The position numbers were made by a program, and so were the translations under genes. A stretch of DNA of 64,000 nucleotides from contig NZ_WWDL01000008.1 in NCBI RefSeq assembly GCF_009848505.1, positions 1 to 64,000 of the forward strand. Direction: 5' to 3'. Within the stretch, counting starts at the first letter, position 1; each line of letters opens with the position of its first letter. The DNA comes from Muricoccus harenae. GTDB lineage: Bacteria > Pseudomonadota > Alphaproteobacteria > Acetobacterales > Acetobacteraceae. Positions 33,795 through 42,866 of this stretch are shown here, piece after piece. The notes below the pieces were generated by a model, which was not told the DNA's origin, searched no databases, and was given only the letters and a program-made list of their open reading frames with translations.

Positions 33795-35459
33795 TCAGCC
33801 GACCCCGGTCGGCCCATCCAGCACGATCCGCACGCGCCGCGCGAGATCTGCGCGACCATAGGGCTTGTGGATCAGGTCGAACTCCGTGCCGCGGGAGTCG
33901 TCCTGGCTGACGGAATCATCGGCATAGCCCGTGGTCAGCAGCACCTTGATCCGTGGCCGCTGCCGCCGCGCCTCGCGCGCCAGCATCACCCCGTTCATCC
34001 CGCCGGGCATGATGAGGTCCGTGAACAGCATGTCGAGCGGCATGTCGCCGTTGATCACGCGCATCGCCGCATTCCCGTCATGGGCGATGTGCACCGTGTA
34101 GCCGAACTCCTCGAGGATCGCGCGGGCCAGCTCCGCCACTTCCGGCCGGTCGTCCACGACCAGGATCGTCTCCGTGCCCGGCCGCTCGGAGGCACGGGGC
34201 GCGCTGGGGCGGGGCTGGATGTCGTCCGCCGCCTGCGGGAAGTAGAGGTGGACGCTGGTTCCCTGGCCGGGCGCGCTCTCGATCTGCACGGCGCCGCCGG
34301 ATTGCCGCGCGAAGCCATATACCATGGACAGGCCGAGCCCGGTGCCGCGCCCCTCCTCCTTGGTCGTGAAGAAGGGCTCCATCACGCGGGACAGGATTTC
34401 GGGCGGCATGCCGCCGCCATTGTCCGTGACGCAGACCGCCACATAGGAGCCGGGGGGTAGGCGGTTGCGCATCAACGCATCCTCCACCCCAATCTCCCGA
34501 TTGCGGGTCGCGATCGTCACCGCCCCGCCCTGCCGCCCGCCCAGCGCGTCCCGCGCGTTGATCAGGATGTTCAGCAGCGCCACCTCGGCCTGGGTGGGAT
34601 CCAAGCGGCAGGTGCCGAGCTCCGGCGCGAGATCGAGGGTCAGCGCCACATCGTCACCCAGGGTGCGCGCCGCCATCTCGCGGATGCCCCCCACCAGGGC
34701 ATTGAGGCTCACCGCCTGGCCCTCCAGCCGCTGCTTGCGGGAGAAGGCGAGGAGCTGCTGCGTCAGCGTCGCCGCGCGGTCGGCGGCGGCGCGGGCATTG
34801 CACAGGCTGCGCCGCAGCCGCGCCATTTCCGGCTGCGGCCGCGACAGACCGCTGTCGATCAGGTCCATATAGCCGCGCATGACCTGGAGCAGGTTGTTGA
34901 AGTCATGGGCGATGCCGCCCGTCAGCTGCCCCAGCGCCTCCATCTTCTGCGCCTGGCGCAGCGCCTCCTCGGCATCGCGGCGCCGGCTGACATCGAGCTG
35001 CGAGGCGAAGAAGTAGATCAGCTTGCCCGCCGGATCGAAGATCGGGGAGATGAAGAGCGCGTTCCAGAAGGTCGAGCCGTTCTTGCGGTAGTTCAGGATC
35101 TCGGTGGCGATTTCTCGCCGCGTCTCGATGGCGTGCCGGATCTCGGCGACCGTCTCCCGGTCCGTGTCCGGGCCCTGCAGGAAGCGGCAATTCCGACCGA
35201 GGAGCTCGGCTTTCGAATAGCCCGTCATCCGGATGAAGGCCTGGTTCGAGAAGACGATCGGATTGTCGTGCTGCCGGGGATCCGTGACGATCATCGGCAT
35301 CCGCGTCATCTCGACGGCGGCGAAGAAGATATCCGCATGGGTGTCGGTCACACCGTCATGATCCGCCCGGATGGTTGGGGGGCGGTCCAGCCGGATCGGG
35401 TCCAGCGCGTCGGAGAGGCTCGAATCCGGCCCGGAAGTCTCGCAGGCGTCGTCGTTCAT
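33795..35459 (-). CDS. LOV-domain hybrid histidine kinase with receiver domain (probable blue-light sensor)
   Basis: The 554-residue protein holds an N-terminal PAS domain of LOV type at about residues 45-158. C91 in [13 protein letters not shown] is the residue that forms the flavin adduct in blue light, and [18 protein letters not shown] with [10 protein letters not shown] gives the conserved asparagines and glutamine. Next come the HisKA dimerisation helix with phosphoacceptor H185 ([12 protein letters not shown]), the ATPase domain with N301 ([10 protein letters not shown]), DNGGGMPPE and [11 protein letters not shown], and a receiver domain with D481 ([10 protein letters not shown]). No signal peptide or membrane helix is visible, so it should be cytoplasmic. 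Its output protein is not adjacent. The ribosome site is weak. Confidence 0.92.
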   Translation of the reverse strand: MNDDACETSGPDSSLSDALDPIRLDRPPTIRADHDGVTDTHADIFFAAVEMTRMPMIVTDPRQHDNPIVFSNQAFIRMTGYSKAELLGRNCRFLQGPDTDRETVAEIRHAIETRREIATEILNYRKNGSTFWNALFISPIFDPAGKLIYFFASQLDVSRRRDAEEALRQAQKMEALGQLTGGIAHDFNNLLQVMRGYMDLIDSGLSRPQPEMARLRRSLCNARAAADRAATLTQQLLAFSRKQRLEGQAVSLNALVGGIREMAARTLGDDVALTLDLAPELGTCRLDPTQAEVALLNILINARDALGGRQGGAVTIATRNREIGVEDALMRNRLPPGSYVAVCVTDNGGGMPPEILSRVMEPFFTTKEEGRGTGLGLSMVYGFARQSGGAVQIESAPGQGTSVHLYFPQAADDIQPRPSAPRASERPGTETILVVDDRPEVAELARAILEEFGYTVHIAHDGNAAMRVINGDMPLDMLFTDLIMPGGMNGVMLAREARRQRPRIKVLLTTGYADDSVSQDDSRGTEFDLIHKPYGRADLARRVRIVLDGPTGVG

Positions 35460-35551
35460 CGGGCGGGCGGAGGCTCGGGTCGGAGGAGGTGGCGCGCCTC
35501 AGATCGGCCCGATCGGCCGATCCGCAAGGGGCCCCGCAAGGTCACACCGCA

Positions 35552-36250
35552 TCACGCGGCCAGCGCCTGGGCAGTCCGGGCATTGCAGACCTGGACAAGG
35601 GTGAAAAGCCCGGCGGGCGGGCAGGCCTCGAGCGATTCCACCTGGGCATCGGCATCCAGCAGGTCCGACAAGGCGAAATCCGGGTGCCAACCCAACACGC
35701 GGGAGAGTGGCGCCATGGCCCGCTCCACCCACCAGCGCGGCCCGTCCTGAGCGGCGAAATGGTTCACGAACAGCAGGTGTCCGCCCGGCCGCACCACCCG
35801 TGACATCTCGGCGAAGAGGCGCCGGGCATCGGGCACCACGCTGGCGGTGAACATGGCCACCGCGATGTCGAAGGAGCCGTCGCGGAAGGCCATGTGCTCC
35901 GCATCCATCTCCACCAGCCCCTCGACGCCGGTGAGCCCCTCGGCCACGACCCGCTCCCGCGCCTTTTCCAGCATCTCCCGCGAGAGATCGACCCCGACCA
36001 CCCGCTTGTCCGCCCGGTAGTGGGGCAAAGCGAGGCCGGTGCCGACCCCCACCTCCAGCACGCGGGTGCCGGGCAGGCGGTTCACCGCCGCCACAGCCCG
36101 CTTGCGCCCGAAGGAGGAAACCCCCCCGAAGACCGCGTCATAGACCCCGGCCCAGCGGCGATAGGCGTCCCGAACCGCGCCCGCATCCAGCACCGCGCGC
36201 TTGTGGTCGCGCGAGGGGTCGGCGGTCAGGTCGGGCAGGGGGCGCGCCAT
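35552..36250 (-). CDS. pmtA: PmtA-type phosphatidylethanolamine N-methyltransferase
   Basis: This enzyme makes phosphatidylcholine by three SAM-dependent methylations of phosphatidylethanolamine. The 232-residue protein has AYRRWAGVYDAVFGGVSSFG near the N-terminus and the SAM motif RVLEVGVGTGLALPHYRADK with VVGVDLSREMLEKARERV, both characteristic of the soluble Rhodobacter/Agrobacterium PmtA family. The conserved FVNHFAAQDGPRWWVERAMA is also present. It is likely a peripheral membrane protein. The related UbiE/generic methyltransferase families are the alternative. Gene placed alone between the LOV kinase and rnd. Confidence 0.83.
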   Translation of the reverse strand: MARPLPDLTADPSRDHKRAVLDAGAVRDAYRRWAGVYDAVFGGVSSFGRKRAVAAVNRLPGTRVLEVGVGTGLALPHYRADKRVVGVDLSREMLEKARERVVAEGLTGVEGLVEMDAEHMAFRDGSFDIAVAMFTASVVPDARRLFAEMSRVVRPGGHLLFVNHFAAQDGPRWWVERAMAPLSRVLGWHPDFALSDLLDADAQVESLEACPPAGLFTLVQVCNARTAQALAA

Positions 36251-36384
36251 GGGTCGTTCAGGATCCGCTCAAAGGGCCGCCGGAAGGCAGGCAGGAGGGC
36301 GCTAAACCAGCGCCGGGCGGCGCGCAAGCACCGTTCCGCCCTTGCTGTTCCCGCCGCTCTTAAGCCGCGGGAAGCATAGGGGTT

Positions 36385-37602
36385 TCAGTTGGCGGCCTGC
36401 GCCATGGCCTCGAGGCGGATCAGCCGCACCCGCCGCCCGTCCACGCCGAGCGCGAGGTCGCCGTTCCGCAGTGCCAGGGCGTCGGCCCCGAACACCTTGC
36501 GGCGCCAGCCCTGCAGGGCTGGCAGGTCCTCCGGCGCATCGCTGGCCAGCCGGTCCAGGTCGTCGGAACTGGCCAGCAGCCGGGGGGCCACCTGGTGCTC
36601 CTCCGCCTTGGTGGCCAGCAGGACCTTCAGCAGCGCCACCAGCGCCGGGGAGGGGGAGGGGCCAGCCCGGTCCTTCGGCGCCTCGGGCAACTGGTCGTCC
36701 GGCAGGGCACGGGCGTCCTCGATGGCGGCAATCAGCGAGGCACCGGACTTGCCGCGGGCAAAGCCCTCGGTCACGCCCCGCGCCCGGGCCAGGGCATTGG
36801 GTTCGGTCGGTGCCGTGGCGGCCACTTCCAGCAGGGACTCGTCGCGCAGCAGGCGCTGGCGGGGAATGTTCACCCGCTGCGCCTCGCGCTCCCGCCAGGC
36901 CGCGATGGCGCGCAGCGTGCCCAGGAAGCGCCGGTTGGTGGTACGGGGGCGCAGCTTTTCCCAGGCGCTGTCGGGATCGGTGCCGTAGGTGGCTGGCTCC
37001 ATCAGCGCCGCCATCTCCTCCGCCACCCAGTCCAGCCGGTTCTCCCGCGCCAGCCGGTCCCGCAGCGCCACATAGATGCGGCGCAGATGCGTCACGTCGG
37101 CGGCCGCATAGGCGATCTGGGCCGGGGAAAGGGGCCGCGCTGACCAGTCGCTGAAGCGATGGGCCTTGTCGATATGGGCGTTGGCGAGGGCACGGGCCAG
37201 GCTGTCATAGCTCGCCTGGTCGCCGAAGCCGGCGACCATGGCGGCGATCTGGGTGTCGAACATCGGCTGCGGCGTCTGGCCGAAGCGCAGCAGGAAGATC
37301 TCCACATCCTGCCGGCAGGCATGGAAGACCTTCACCACCTCCTCGTCGGCCAGCAGGGCACCAAGGGGGGCGAGGTCCAGCCCCGGGGCGAGGGCATCCA
37401 CCACCGCCGTGTCCTGGCTGCCGCCCAGCTGCACCACGCAGAGCTCGGGCCAGTAGGTCCGCTCCCGCATGAATTCGGTGTCCACCGTCACGAAAGGCTC
37501 CTGGCGGAGCCTCTCGCAGAGCGGGACCAGCTGCTCGGTGGTGGTGATCAGGACGGGCTCGGGATCGGGAGCCTGGTTGCTGGAATGGGGGCGGCGGGAC
37601 AT
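36385..37602 (-). CDS. rnd: Ribonuclease D
   Basis: RNase D is a 3'-5' exonuclease that trims tRNA precursors. The DEDD motifs are FVTVDTEFMRERTYW (Exo I), VFHACRQDVEIFLL (Exo II) and IAYAAADVTHLRRIY (Exo III), followed by the HRDC-type C-terminal helical domains from about residue 225 with NRRFLGTLRAIAAWRE. The ATG at 37602 gives 405 residues. The frame is open to 37638, but the added residues are not conserved. No clear ribosome site precedes it. Confidence 0.94.
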   Translation of the reverse strand: MSRRPHSSNQAPDPEPVLITTTEQLVPLCERLRQEPFVTVDTEFMRERTYWPELCVVQLGGSQDTAVVDALAPGLDLAPLGALLADEEVVKVFHACRQDVEIFLLRFGQTPQPMFDTQIAAMVAGFGDQASYDSLARALANAHIDKAHRFSDWSARPLSPAQIAYAAADVTHLRRIYVALRDRLARENRLDWVAEEMAALMEPATYGTDPDSAWEKLRPRTTNRRFLGTLRAIAAWREREAQRVNIPRQRLLRDESLLEVAATAPTEPNALARARGVTEGFARGKSGASLIAAIEDARALPDDQLPEAPKDRAGPSPSPALVALLKVLLATKAEEHQVAPRLLASSDDLDRLASDAPEDLPALQGWRRKVFGADALALRNGDLALGVDGRRVRLIRLEAMAQAAN

Positions 37603-37685
37603 GGGGCGCCGTTTAAGCGCAGATCGCGTCAGCCACAAATCGCGATTCCGGTCTGACCTGGCACCTTCCGCCCGATGATGGGGAG

Positions 37686-37717
37686 GGGGAGTGCCGGCGG
37701 GCGGGCCGGCACGCCCC
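37686..37717 (-). terminator. Hairpin after the class I methyltransferase gene
   Basis: GTGCCGGC and GCCGGCAC form a perfect eight-base stem around GGGCGG (37691-37712), extended by a further G-C run on both sides with one mismatch. It starts eight bases past the stop of the minus-strand gene at 37725. Confidence 0.55.
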
Positions 37718-37724
37718 CGATCCC

Positions 37725-38813
37725 TCAGGGACGGGCCTCCATCACGATGTTGAAGGGCGTCTCCGCTGCGACCCGAACCTGGGAGAAGCCGGCCTCGCGC
37801 AGCACCGCCTCCAGCCGTGCGGGACCGGCCTGCGCGCCGAGCGCGGCGGCGCCGGGCTGGTCCAGCGAAACCGGCGTGCAGATCATGGTCGAGGCCGAAT
37901 AATACAGGCGTCCCACCGGGTTCAGGTTCTCTTCCAGCCGGTTGCCCGCCTTCGGCTCCACCATCATGAAGGTCCCGTCAGGCCGGAGGGCGCCGTGGAT
38001 CCGGGTGGCGACGCCGACCGGATCGCCCATGTCGTGCAAGGCATCAAAGCAGGCCACCAGGTCGTAATCCCGCTGGGCGAAGTCGGTCGCTCCTGCCACC
38101 TCGAAGGCGGTGTTGCCGGCCACCCCCGCCCGGCCCGCAGCCTCCCGCGCGCAGGCGATGGAGGCGGCGTGATAGTCGATCCCGGTGAAATGCGAGGCCG
38201 GGAAGGCCTCAGCCATCATGATGACGGTGGCGCCATGGCCGCAGCCGAGGTCGGCCACCCGCGCCCCACGCCGCAGCCGCTCCTCCACGCCATCCAGCGC
38301 CGGCAGCCATTCCTCCAGCAGATGCGCCGAATAGCCGGGCCGGAAGAAGCGCGCGATGCCGCTGAACAGGCAGGCGCAGCGGGTGCCATAGCCGGCGCCG
38401 CGCCCGTCACCCTGGCGGAAGGCGCGGGCCACCTGGGGCTGGTCGAGCACGTTCGCCATCGCGATCTCGAAGGCGCCGAGCATGCAGGCTGGGCTGTCCG
38501 GGCGCGCGAAGACCATCGCCTGCTCGGGCGTCATGGTGAAGCGCCCGGTGGCGGTGTCGTAGTCGAGATAGCCGGCGGCGGCATGGGCGGAGAGCCATTC
38601 GCGCAGCAGCCGCTCATTCGCGCCGGTGCTTCGCGCCAGCTCGGCCGGGGTGACGGCGCCGGCGCCATCCATGGCGGTGTAGAGGCCCAGTTCATCGCCG
38701 ATGCGGACGAGGGGCACCGCCATGGCGGCGCCGAGATCCCCGAGCATCCGCTCGACGAGGCCTTGCAGCTTCTCCGGATTCGGAGGGGCGAGCGATGCGG
38801 TGAGCGTGTCCAT
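37725..38813 (-). CDS. Class I SAM-dependent methyltransferase with N-terminal winged helix
   Basis: The 362-residue protein has a winged-helix-like N-terminal domain (GLYTAMDGAGAVTPAELARS through WLSAHAAAGYLDYD) and a Rossmann methyltransferase domain with ARVADLGCGHGATVIMMAEA, FTGIDYHAASIACAREAA and DALHDMGDPVGVATRIHGAL. This layout is shared by small-molecule methyltransferases found beside regulators. The ATG at 38813 has GGGAGGAC upstream. It is divergent from an AraC-type regulator gene with 162 bases between them, and is a likely target of that regulator. The substrate is unknown. Confidence 0.85.
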   Translation of the reverse strand: MDTLTASLAPPNPEKLQGLVERMLGDLGAAMAVPLVRIGDELGLYTAMDGAGAVTPAELARSTGANERLLREWLSAHAAAGYLDYDTATGRFTMTPEQAMVFARPDSPACMLGAFEIAMANVLDQPQVARAFRQGDGRGAGYGTRCACLFSGIARFFRPGYSAHLLEEWLPALDGVEERLRRGARVADLGCGHGATVIMMAEAFPASHFTGIDYHAASIACAREAAGRAGVAGNTAFEVAGATDFAQRDYDLVACFDALHDMGDPVGVATRIHGALRPDGTFMMVEPKAGNRLEENLNPVGRLYYSASTMICTPVSLDQPGAAALGAQAGPARLEAVLREAGFSQVRVAAETPFNIVMEARP

Positions 38814-38894
38814 GCTGTCCTCCCTGGAACACGCCATGGCTAGCGGACGCGACCCCGCGGGCGAATGACGGGGCTGCCGTTCCGATTGACCGTT

Positions 38895-38935
38895 CGTCCG
38901 GAAGATCGTTACGCTTTTGCCGAGCGTCCGGATCG
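38895..38935. promoter_or_regulatory. Direct repeats in the methyltransferase/araC intergenic region
   Basis: CGTCCGGAAGATCG at 38895-38908 is repeated as CGTCCGGATCG at 38925-38935, lacking three bases. The two starts are 30 bases apart, about three helical turns, which is a typical arrangement for binding by AraC-family dimers. A short palindrome CCGAT-CGTCC-ATCGG follows at 38941-38955. Function is inferred from position only. Confidence 0.45.
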
Positions 38936-38975
38936 CCTGCCCGATCGTCCATCGGGATCAGGCGGGAGGTGATGC

Positions 38976-39965
38976 ATGGCTGCGGATGCCCTGTCCGAGG
39001 TGCTGCGCGCCGTCCGGCTCACCGGCGCCGTTTTCTTCCGCCTCGAAGCCCGCGAGCCCTGGGTGGCGGAAACGCCGCCCTCCGCCGATTGCGCGCCCTT
39101 TGTCATGCCCGGGGCGCAGCATGTCATCGAGTACCACGTCATTCACAGCGGCTCCTGCTGGGCCGGTCCGGTGGGTACCGAGCCGGTGCGGATGGAGGCG
39201 GGGGACATCATCGCCTTCCCCCAGGGCGACCCGCATGTGCTCTCGAGCACGCCGGGGCTTCGGCAGGTGCCTGACCTCGCCATCTACCGCGAGGCCGCGA
39301 CGGCGGGCCTGCCCTTCTCCTGCCGCCTGGGCGCGGAGGGTGCGCCGACCGCCTGCATCATCTGCGGTTTTCTTGGCTGCGACGCCCGCCCCTTCAACCC
39401 GCTGCTCGAAGCCCTGCCGCGCATGCTGCACCTCCGGGCGCGGCCAGGCCATGGCGGCTCCTGGCTCGGGCATCTGGCCGGCGCGGCCATGGCGGAATCC
39501 CTCGCCCGGCGGATCGGGGGCGAGGTGATCCTCGCGCGGCTAAGCGAGCTGATGTTCGCCGAGCTGATCCGCCACCATGTCGAGGCCATGCCGGCGGAGG
39601 AGACGGGCTGGTTCGCGGCGCTGCGCGACCCCCATGTCGGCCGCGCGCTGAACCTCCTGCACGGGCGCCCCGCCGCGCCCTGGACACTCGATGCGCTGGC
39701 GCGGGACGCCGCCCTTTCCCGATCATCCCTGGCCGAGCGCTTCACGCGCCTCGTCGGTCATCCCCCGATGCAATACCTGGCCCGGTGGCGGATGCAGCTG
39801 GCGGCGGGGCTGCTGGCGGATAGTGGGCACCAGGTCGCGCGGGTGGCGGCCGAGGTCGGCTATGATTCCGAGGCGGCGTTCAGCCGGGCCTTCCACAAGC
39901 TGGTCGGCATGCCTCCCGCCGCCTGGCGCCGGTCCTGCGACCGGAGCGCGCCGCGACCCGCCTGA
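38976..39965 (+). CDS. AraC family regulator with cupin-type sensor domain
   Basis: The 329-residue protein has an N-terminal cupin-like effector domain (VIEYHVIHSGSCWAGP, AGDIIAFPQGDPHVL) and the two-helix-turn-helix AraC domain at about residues 225-320, with LDALARDAALSRSSLAERFT and RVAAEVGYDSEAAFSRAFHK. This is the AraC_binding_2/cupin_6 type of regulator often divergent from an enzyme gene it controls, here the methyltransferase. GGGAGGTGATGC precedes the ATG. It could act on the direct repeats in the shared upstream region. Confidence 0.9.
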   Translation: MAADALSEVLRAVRLTGAVFFRLEAREPWVAETPPSADCAPFVMPGAQHVIEYHVIHSGSCWAGPVGTEPVRMEAGDIIAFPQGDPHVLSSTPGLRQVPDLAIYREAATAGLPFSCRLGAEGAPTACIICGFLGCDARPFNPLLEALPRMLHLRARPGHGGSWLGHLAGAAMAESLARRIGGEVILARLSELMFAELIRHHVEAMPAEETGWFAALRDPHVGRALNLLHGRPAAPWTLDALARDAALSRSSLAERFTRLVGHPPMQYLARWRMQLAAGLLADSGHQVARVAAEVGYDSEAAFSRAFHKLVGMPPAAWRRSCDRSAPRPA

Positions 39966-39990
39966 GGCGGTTTCCTTCCGGCGAGGAGGC

Positions 39991-40710
39991 TTACAGCAAG
40001 GCCCGCAGCACGATGGGGGCCAGGATGGCGCTGAGCAGGGCGTTCAGCGCCAGGGCGATCCCCGCGAAGGTGCCGGCCAGCGGGTTCACGTGGAAGGCCC
40101 GGGCCGTACCCAGGCCATGCGCCGCCAGCCCGGCCGCGAAGCCCCGGGCGCGCATGTCCTTCAGCCGCAGCCCGTTCATCAGCGGCGTGACGGTTACCGC
40201 CCCGATGGCGCCGGTCAGGATCACCAGCACGGCGGCCAGGGCCGCATCGCCGCCCAGCCCTTCCGCGATGCCCATGGCCACCCCCGCCGTGACCGATTTT
40301 GGCGCCAGCGAGGCCAGCACCGCCTCGGGCATGCCGAAGGCGCGGCCGATCAACAGGGCCGAGAGCATGGCGGCCAGCGAACCCGCCAGCAGCGCCGCTC
40401 CCATCGGCAGGATCGCCCGCAGGACCGTCTGACGGTTGCGGTAGAGCGGGACCGCCAGGGCCACTGTCGCCGGGCCGATCAGGAAGTGCACGAATTGCGC
40501 CCCCTCGAAATAGGTGCGGTAGGGCGTGCCGGTGGCCCCCAGCAGCGCCGCCGTCAGCACCACCGCGATCAGCACCGGATTGGCCAGCGGATGCCGCCGC
40601 AGCATCGCGGAAAGCCGGTCCGCCGCCACATAGGCGAGCAGCGTCACCGTCAGCCACAGCAGCGGCGTGCGGGAGAGATAGACTCAGTGGCTGAAATCCG
40701 CGTCGCTCAT
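39991..40710 (-). pseudogene. lrgB: LrgB family membrane protein with in-frame TGA at codon 9
   Basis: LrgB/CidB proteins are hydrophobic partners of LrgA, linked to murein hydrolase control and to pyruvate or glycolate transport. Starting from the ATG at 40710, which overlaps the lrgA stop (ATGA), the frame reads MSDADFSH, then TGA at 40686-40684, then VYLSRTPLLWLTVTLLAYVA and an otherwise complete protein, ending LSAILAPIVLRALL (239 codons before the stop). In homologues this position usually carries tryptophan (TGG), so one base change is the simplest reading. The remaining body has all expected motifs, for example ASLAPKSVTAGVAMGIAEGL. A GTG at 40647 could restart translation, but it has no ribosome site and would lose part of the first helix. 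A sequencing error is possible. Confidence 0.8.
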
Positions 40711-41090
40711 GCCGCGTCCCCCTTGGCCCCGGCCGGCGCCATCAGCCGCGCGACCCCGGCGAAGACCAGCGCCGTGACGGCGAGCCCGATCAGGGTGGAG
40801 GCGATGAGGGCCACGGCAAGCCCGAGCCCGTATTGGGAGAGGACATCGAGCTTGCCCACCACCCCGACGCCGGCCGGCACGAAGAGAAGGGAGAGATTGG
40901 CCAGCAGCCCCTCCGCCGGCGCGGTGACGAAGCCGGTCTCCACCGGCCTGGGCCAGGCGTCATTCGCCAGCAGCAGCGCCAGGAGAAGGATCATGCCGAG
41001 CACCGGGCCTGGCAGGGGCCATCCCGTGCCATGGGCCAGCGCCTCCCCCGCGAGCTGGCAAAGGAGGATGAGGGCGACACCAGGGATCAT
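40707..41090 (-). CDS. lrgA: LrgA/CidA family holin-like membrane protein
   Basis: The 127-residue protein with four hydrophobic segments matches the CidA/LrgA family: LILLCQLAGEALAHGTGWPL, PGPVLGMILLLALLLAND and LLANLSLLFVPAGVGVVGKL are diagnostic. These proteins modulate murein hydrolase export or act with LrgB in carboxylate transport. It is followed by lrgB with an ATGA overlap, the normal two-gene unit, but lrgB is interrupted here. No regulator gene is adjacent. Confidence 0.9.
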   Translation of the reverse strand: MIPGVALILLCQLAGEALAHGTGWPLPGPVLGMILLLALLLANDAWPRPVETGFVTAPAEGLLANLSLLFVPAGVGVVGKLDVLSQYGLGLAVALIASTLIGLAVTALVFAGVARLMAPAGAKGDAA

Positions 41091-41251
41091 GCCCCCGATG
41101 TAGCGAGGATCGTGCCGCCGAGACCTGCGATCCCGTGGCAGCGCCCATGCTCCGGCGGCACGGGAGCCTGCGGAGAGGTGATCGGCCGCCGCCTTCCGCC
41201 CCCATCCCCGCCCGCTTAACCTTGGTGGAATTTACGAGGAGAGCGACCCGC

Positions 41252-42856
41252 ATGGCGGATTCGGAGGCGGCTTGGGAACGGGTGACGGGTTTGGCGCGCG
41301 CGGCGGGCGCCTCCGCTATCCGGCCCCTCATGACCGACCCCTCCCGCCCCGCCCGCTTTACTCATCGCGCGGGCGATATCCTGGCGGACCTCTCCAAGAC
41401 CTCGGTCTCGGACGGGGTGCGGGGCGCCCTGTTGGATCTTGCCCGGGCGCGCGGCGTGCTGGCGGCGCGTGACGCCATGGCCCGTGGCGAGGCGATCAAC
41501 ACCACCGAGGGCCGCGCCGTGCTGCACATGGCGTCCCGCGGCCCGCGCGGCGCCTTCCGCGCCGGGGATGAGGACGCCTCCGCCGAGGTGCATGATACGC
41601 TGGACGCCATGCGCGCCTTCTGCGCCCGCATCCATGCGGAGGGCCGCTTCACCGATGTGGTGAATATCGGCATTGGCGGCTCCGACCTCGGCCCGCAGAT
41701 GGTGGCCCGCGCCCTGTGGCGCCACGGCATGCCGATGCGGGCGCATTACCTCTCGAATGTGGACGGCCATGCCTGGGAGGCGATGCGCCATGGGCTGGAC
41801 CCGGCGCGCACCCTCGTGCTGGTGGCCAGCAAGACCTTCACCACCGCCGAGACCATGGCCAATGCGCATCTGGTGCGGGACTGGCTGCGCGCCGCGCTGG
41901 GCGACAGGGCGGACGCCCAACTCGTCGCCCTGTCGACCAACTCGGGGGCCACGCGCGCCTTCGGCGTGCCGGAGGACCAGGTCTTCGGCTTCAAGGACTG
42001 GGTTGGCGGGCGCTTCTCCATGTGGTGCGCCATCGGCCTTTCCGTCGCCCTCGCCTGCGGCTGGGATGTCTTCGCCGCGCTGCTGGCCGGCGCGCGCAAG
42101 ATGGACGAGCACTTCCTCTCCGCGCCCGAGGCCGAGAACCTGCCGCTGCTGATGGCGCTGACCGAGCTGTGGCATGTGAACGCCCTCGGCTACCCCAGCC
42201 GCGCCGTGCTGCCCTATGACGAGCGCCTGGCCCGTTTCCCCGCGCATCTGCAGCAGGTGGAGATGGAAAGCCTCGGCAAGCGCGTGACGCTGGGCGGGCT
42301 GCCCGTGACGCGCGCCACCGGCCCCGTGGTCTTTGGCGAGCCGGGTACCAATGCGCAGCACTCCTTCATGCAGCTGCTGCACCAGGGCACGACGCCGATC
42401 CCGGCCGATATCGTGCTGATCGCCAATCCCGACCACGCCTTCGAGGAGAACCACCGCCAGCTCCTCGCCAACGGCCTCGCCCAGGCCGAGGCCCTGCTGC
42501 GCGGCCGCGACGCCACCGAGGTGCGGGAGGAGATGGCGGCGAAGGGCATGGCCCCGGCGGCGATCGAGGCGCTGCTGCCCCACCGCCTCTTCCCCGGCGA
42601 CCGGCCGAGCACGACGCTCGTCCTGCCACGGCTCGATGCGAGCACGCTCGGCCAGCTCGTTGCCCTCTACGAGCACAAGGTCTTCTGCCTTGGTGCGTTG
42701 TGGAACGTGAACGCCTTCGACCAATGGGGCGTTGAGCTCGGCAAGCAGCTCGCGGGCGCGCTGCTGCCGGAGCTTGCGCCCGGCGCGAAGCCGGGCGCAC
42801 ATGATCCCTCCACCACCGCGCTGATCGCCGAATTGCACCGGCTCCGCGGCGACTGA
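41252..42856 (+). CDS. pgi: Glucose-6-phosphate isomerase
   Basis: This enzyme interconverts glucose-6-phosphate and fructose-6-phosphate. Both family signatures are visible: VVNIGIGGSDLGPQMVARAL and SKTFTTAETMANAHLVRDWL in the first half, and FGEPGTNAQHSFMQLLHQG and GALWNVNAFDQWGVELGKQL near the end. Length 534 residues is close to the usual 545. The ATG at 41252 has GAGGAGAG upstream. In-frame codons further upstream have no ribosome site. It converges on a TonB receptor gene with only ten bases between stops. Confidence 0.96.
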   Translation: MADSEAAWERVTGLARAAGASAIRPLMTDPSRPARFTHRAGDILADLSKTSVSDGVRGALLDLARARGVLAARDAMARGEAINTTEGRAVLHMASRGPRGAFRAGDEDASAEVHDTLDAMRAFCARIHAEGRFTDVVNIGIGGSDLGPQMVARALWRHGMPMRAHYLSNVDGHAWEAMRHGLDPARTLVLVASKTFTTAETMANAHLVRDWLRAALGDRADAQLVALSTNSGATRAFGVPEDQVFGFKDWVGGRFSMWCAIGLSVALACGWDVFAALLAGARKMDEHFLSAPEAENLPLLMALTELWHVNALGYPSRAVLPYDERLARFPAHLQQVEMESLGKRVTLGGLPVTRATGPVVFGEPGTNAQHSFMQLLHQGTTPIPADIVLIANPDHAFEENHRQLLANGLAQAEALLRGRDATEVREEMAAKGMAPAAIEALLPHRLFPGDRPSTTLVLPRLDASTLGQLVALYEHKVFCLGALWNVNAFDQWGVELGKQLAGALLPELAPGAKPGAHDPSTTALIAELHRLRGD

Positions 42857-42866
42857 GGCCGCCGGC

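Noticed and set aside
40684-40686. The TGA in lrgB as a selenocysteine codon.
   Set aside because: LrgB has no known selenocysteine, the position is not an active site, and no SECIS-type hairpin is evident just behind it.
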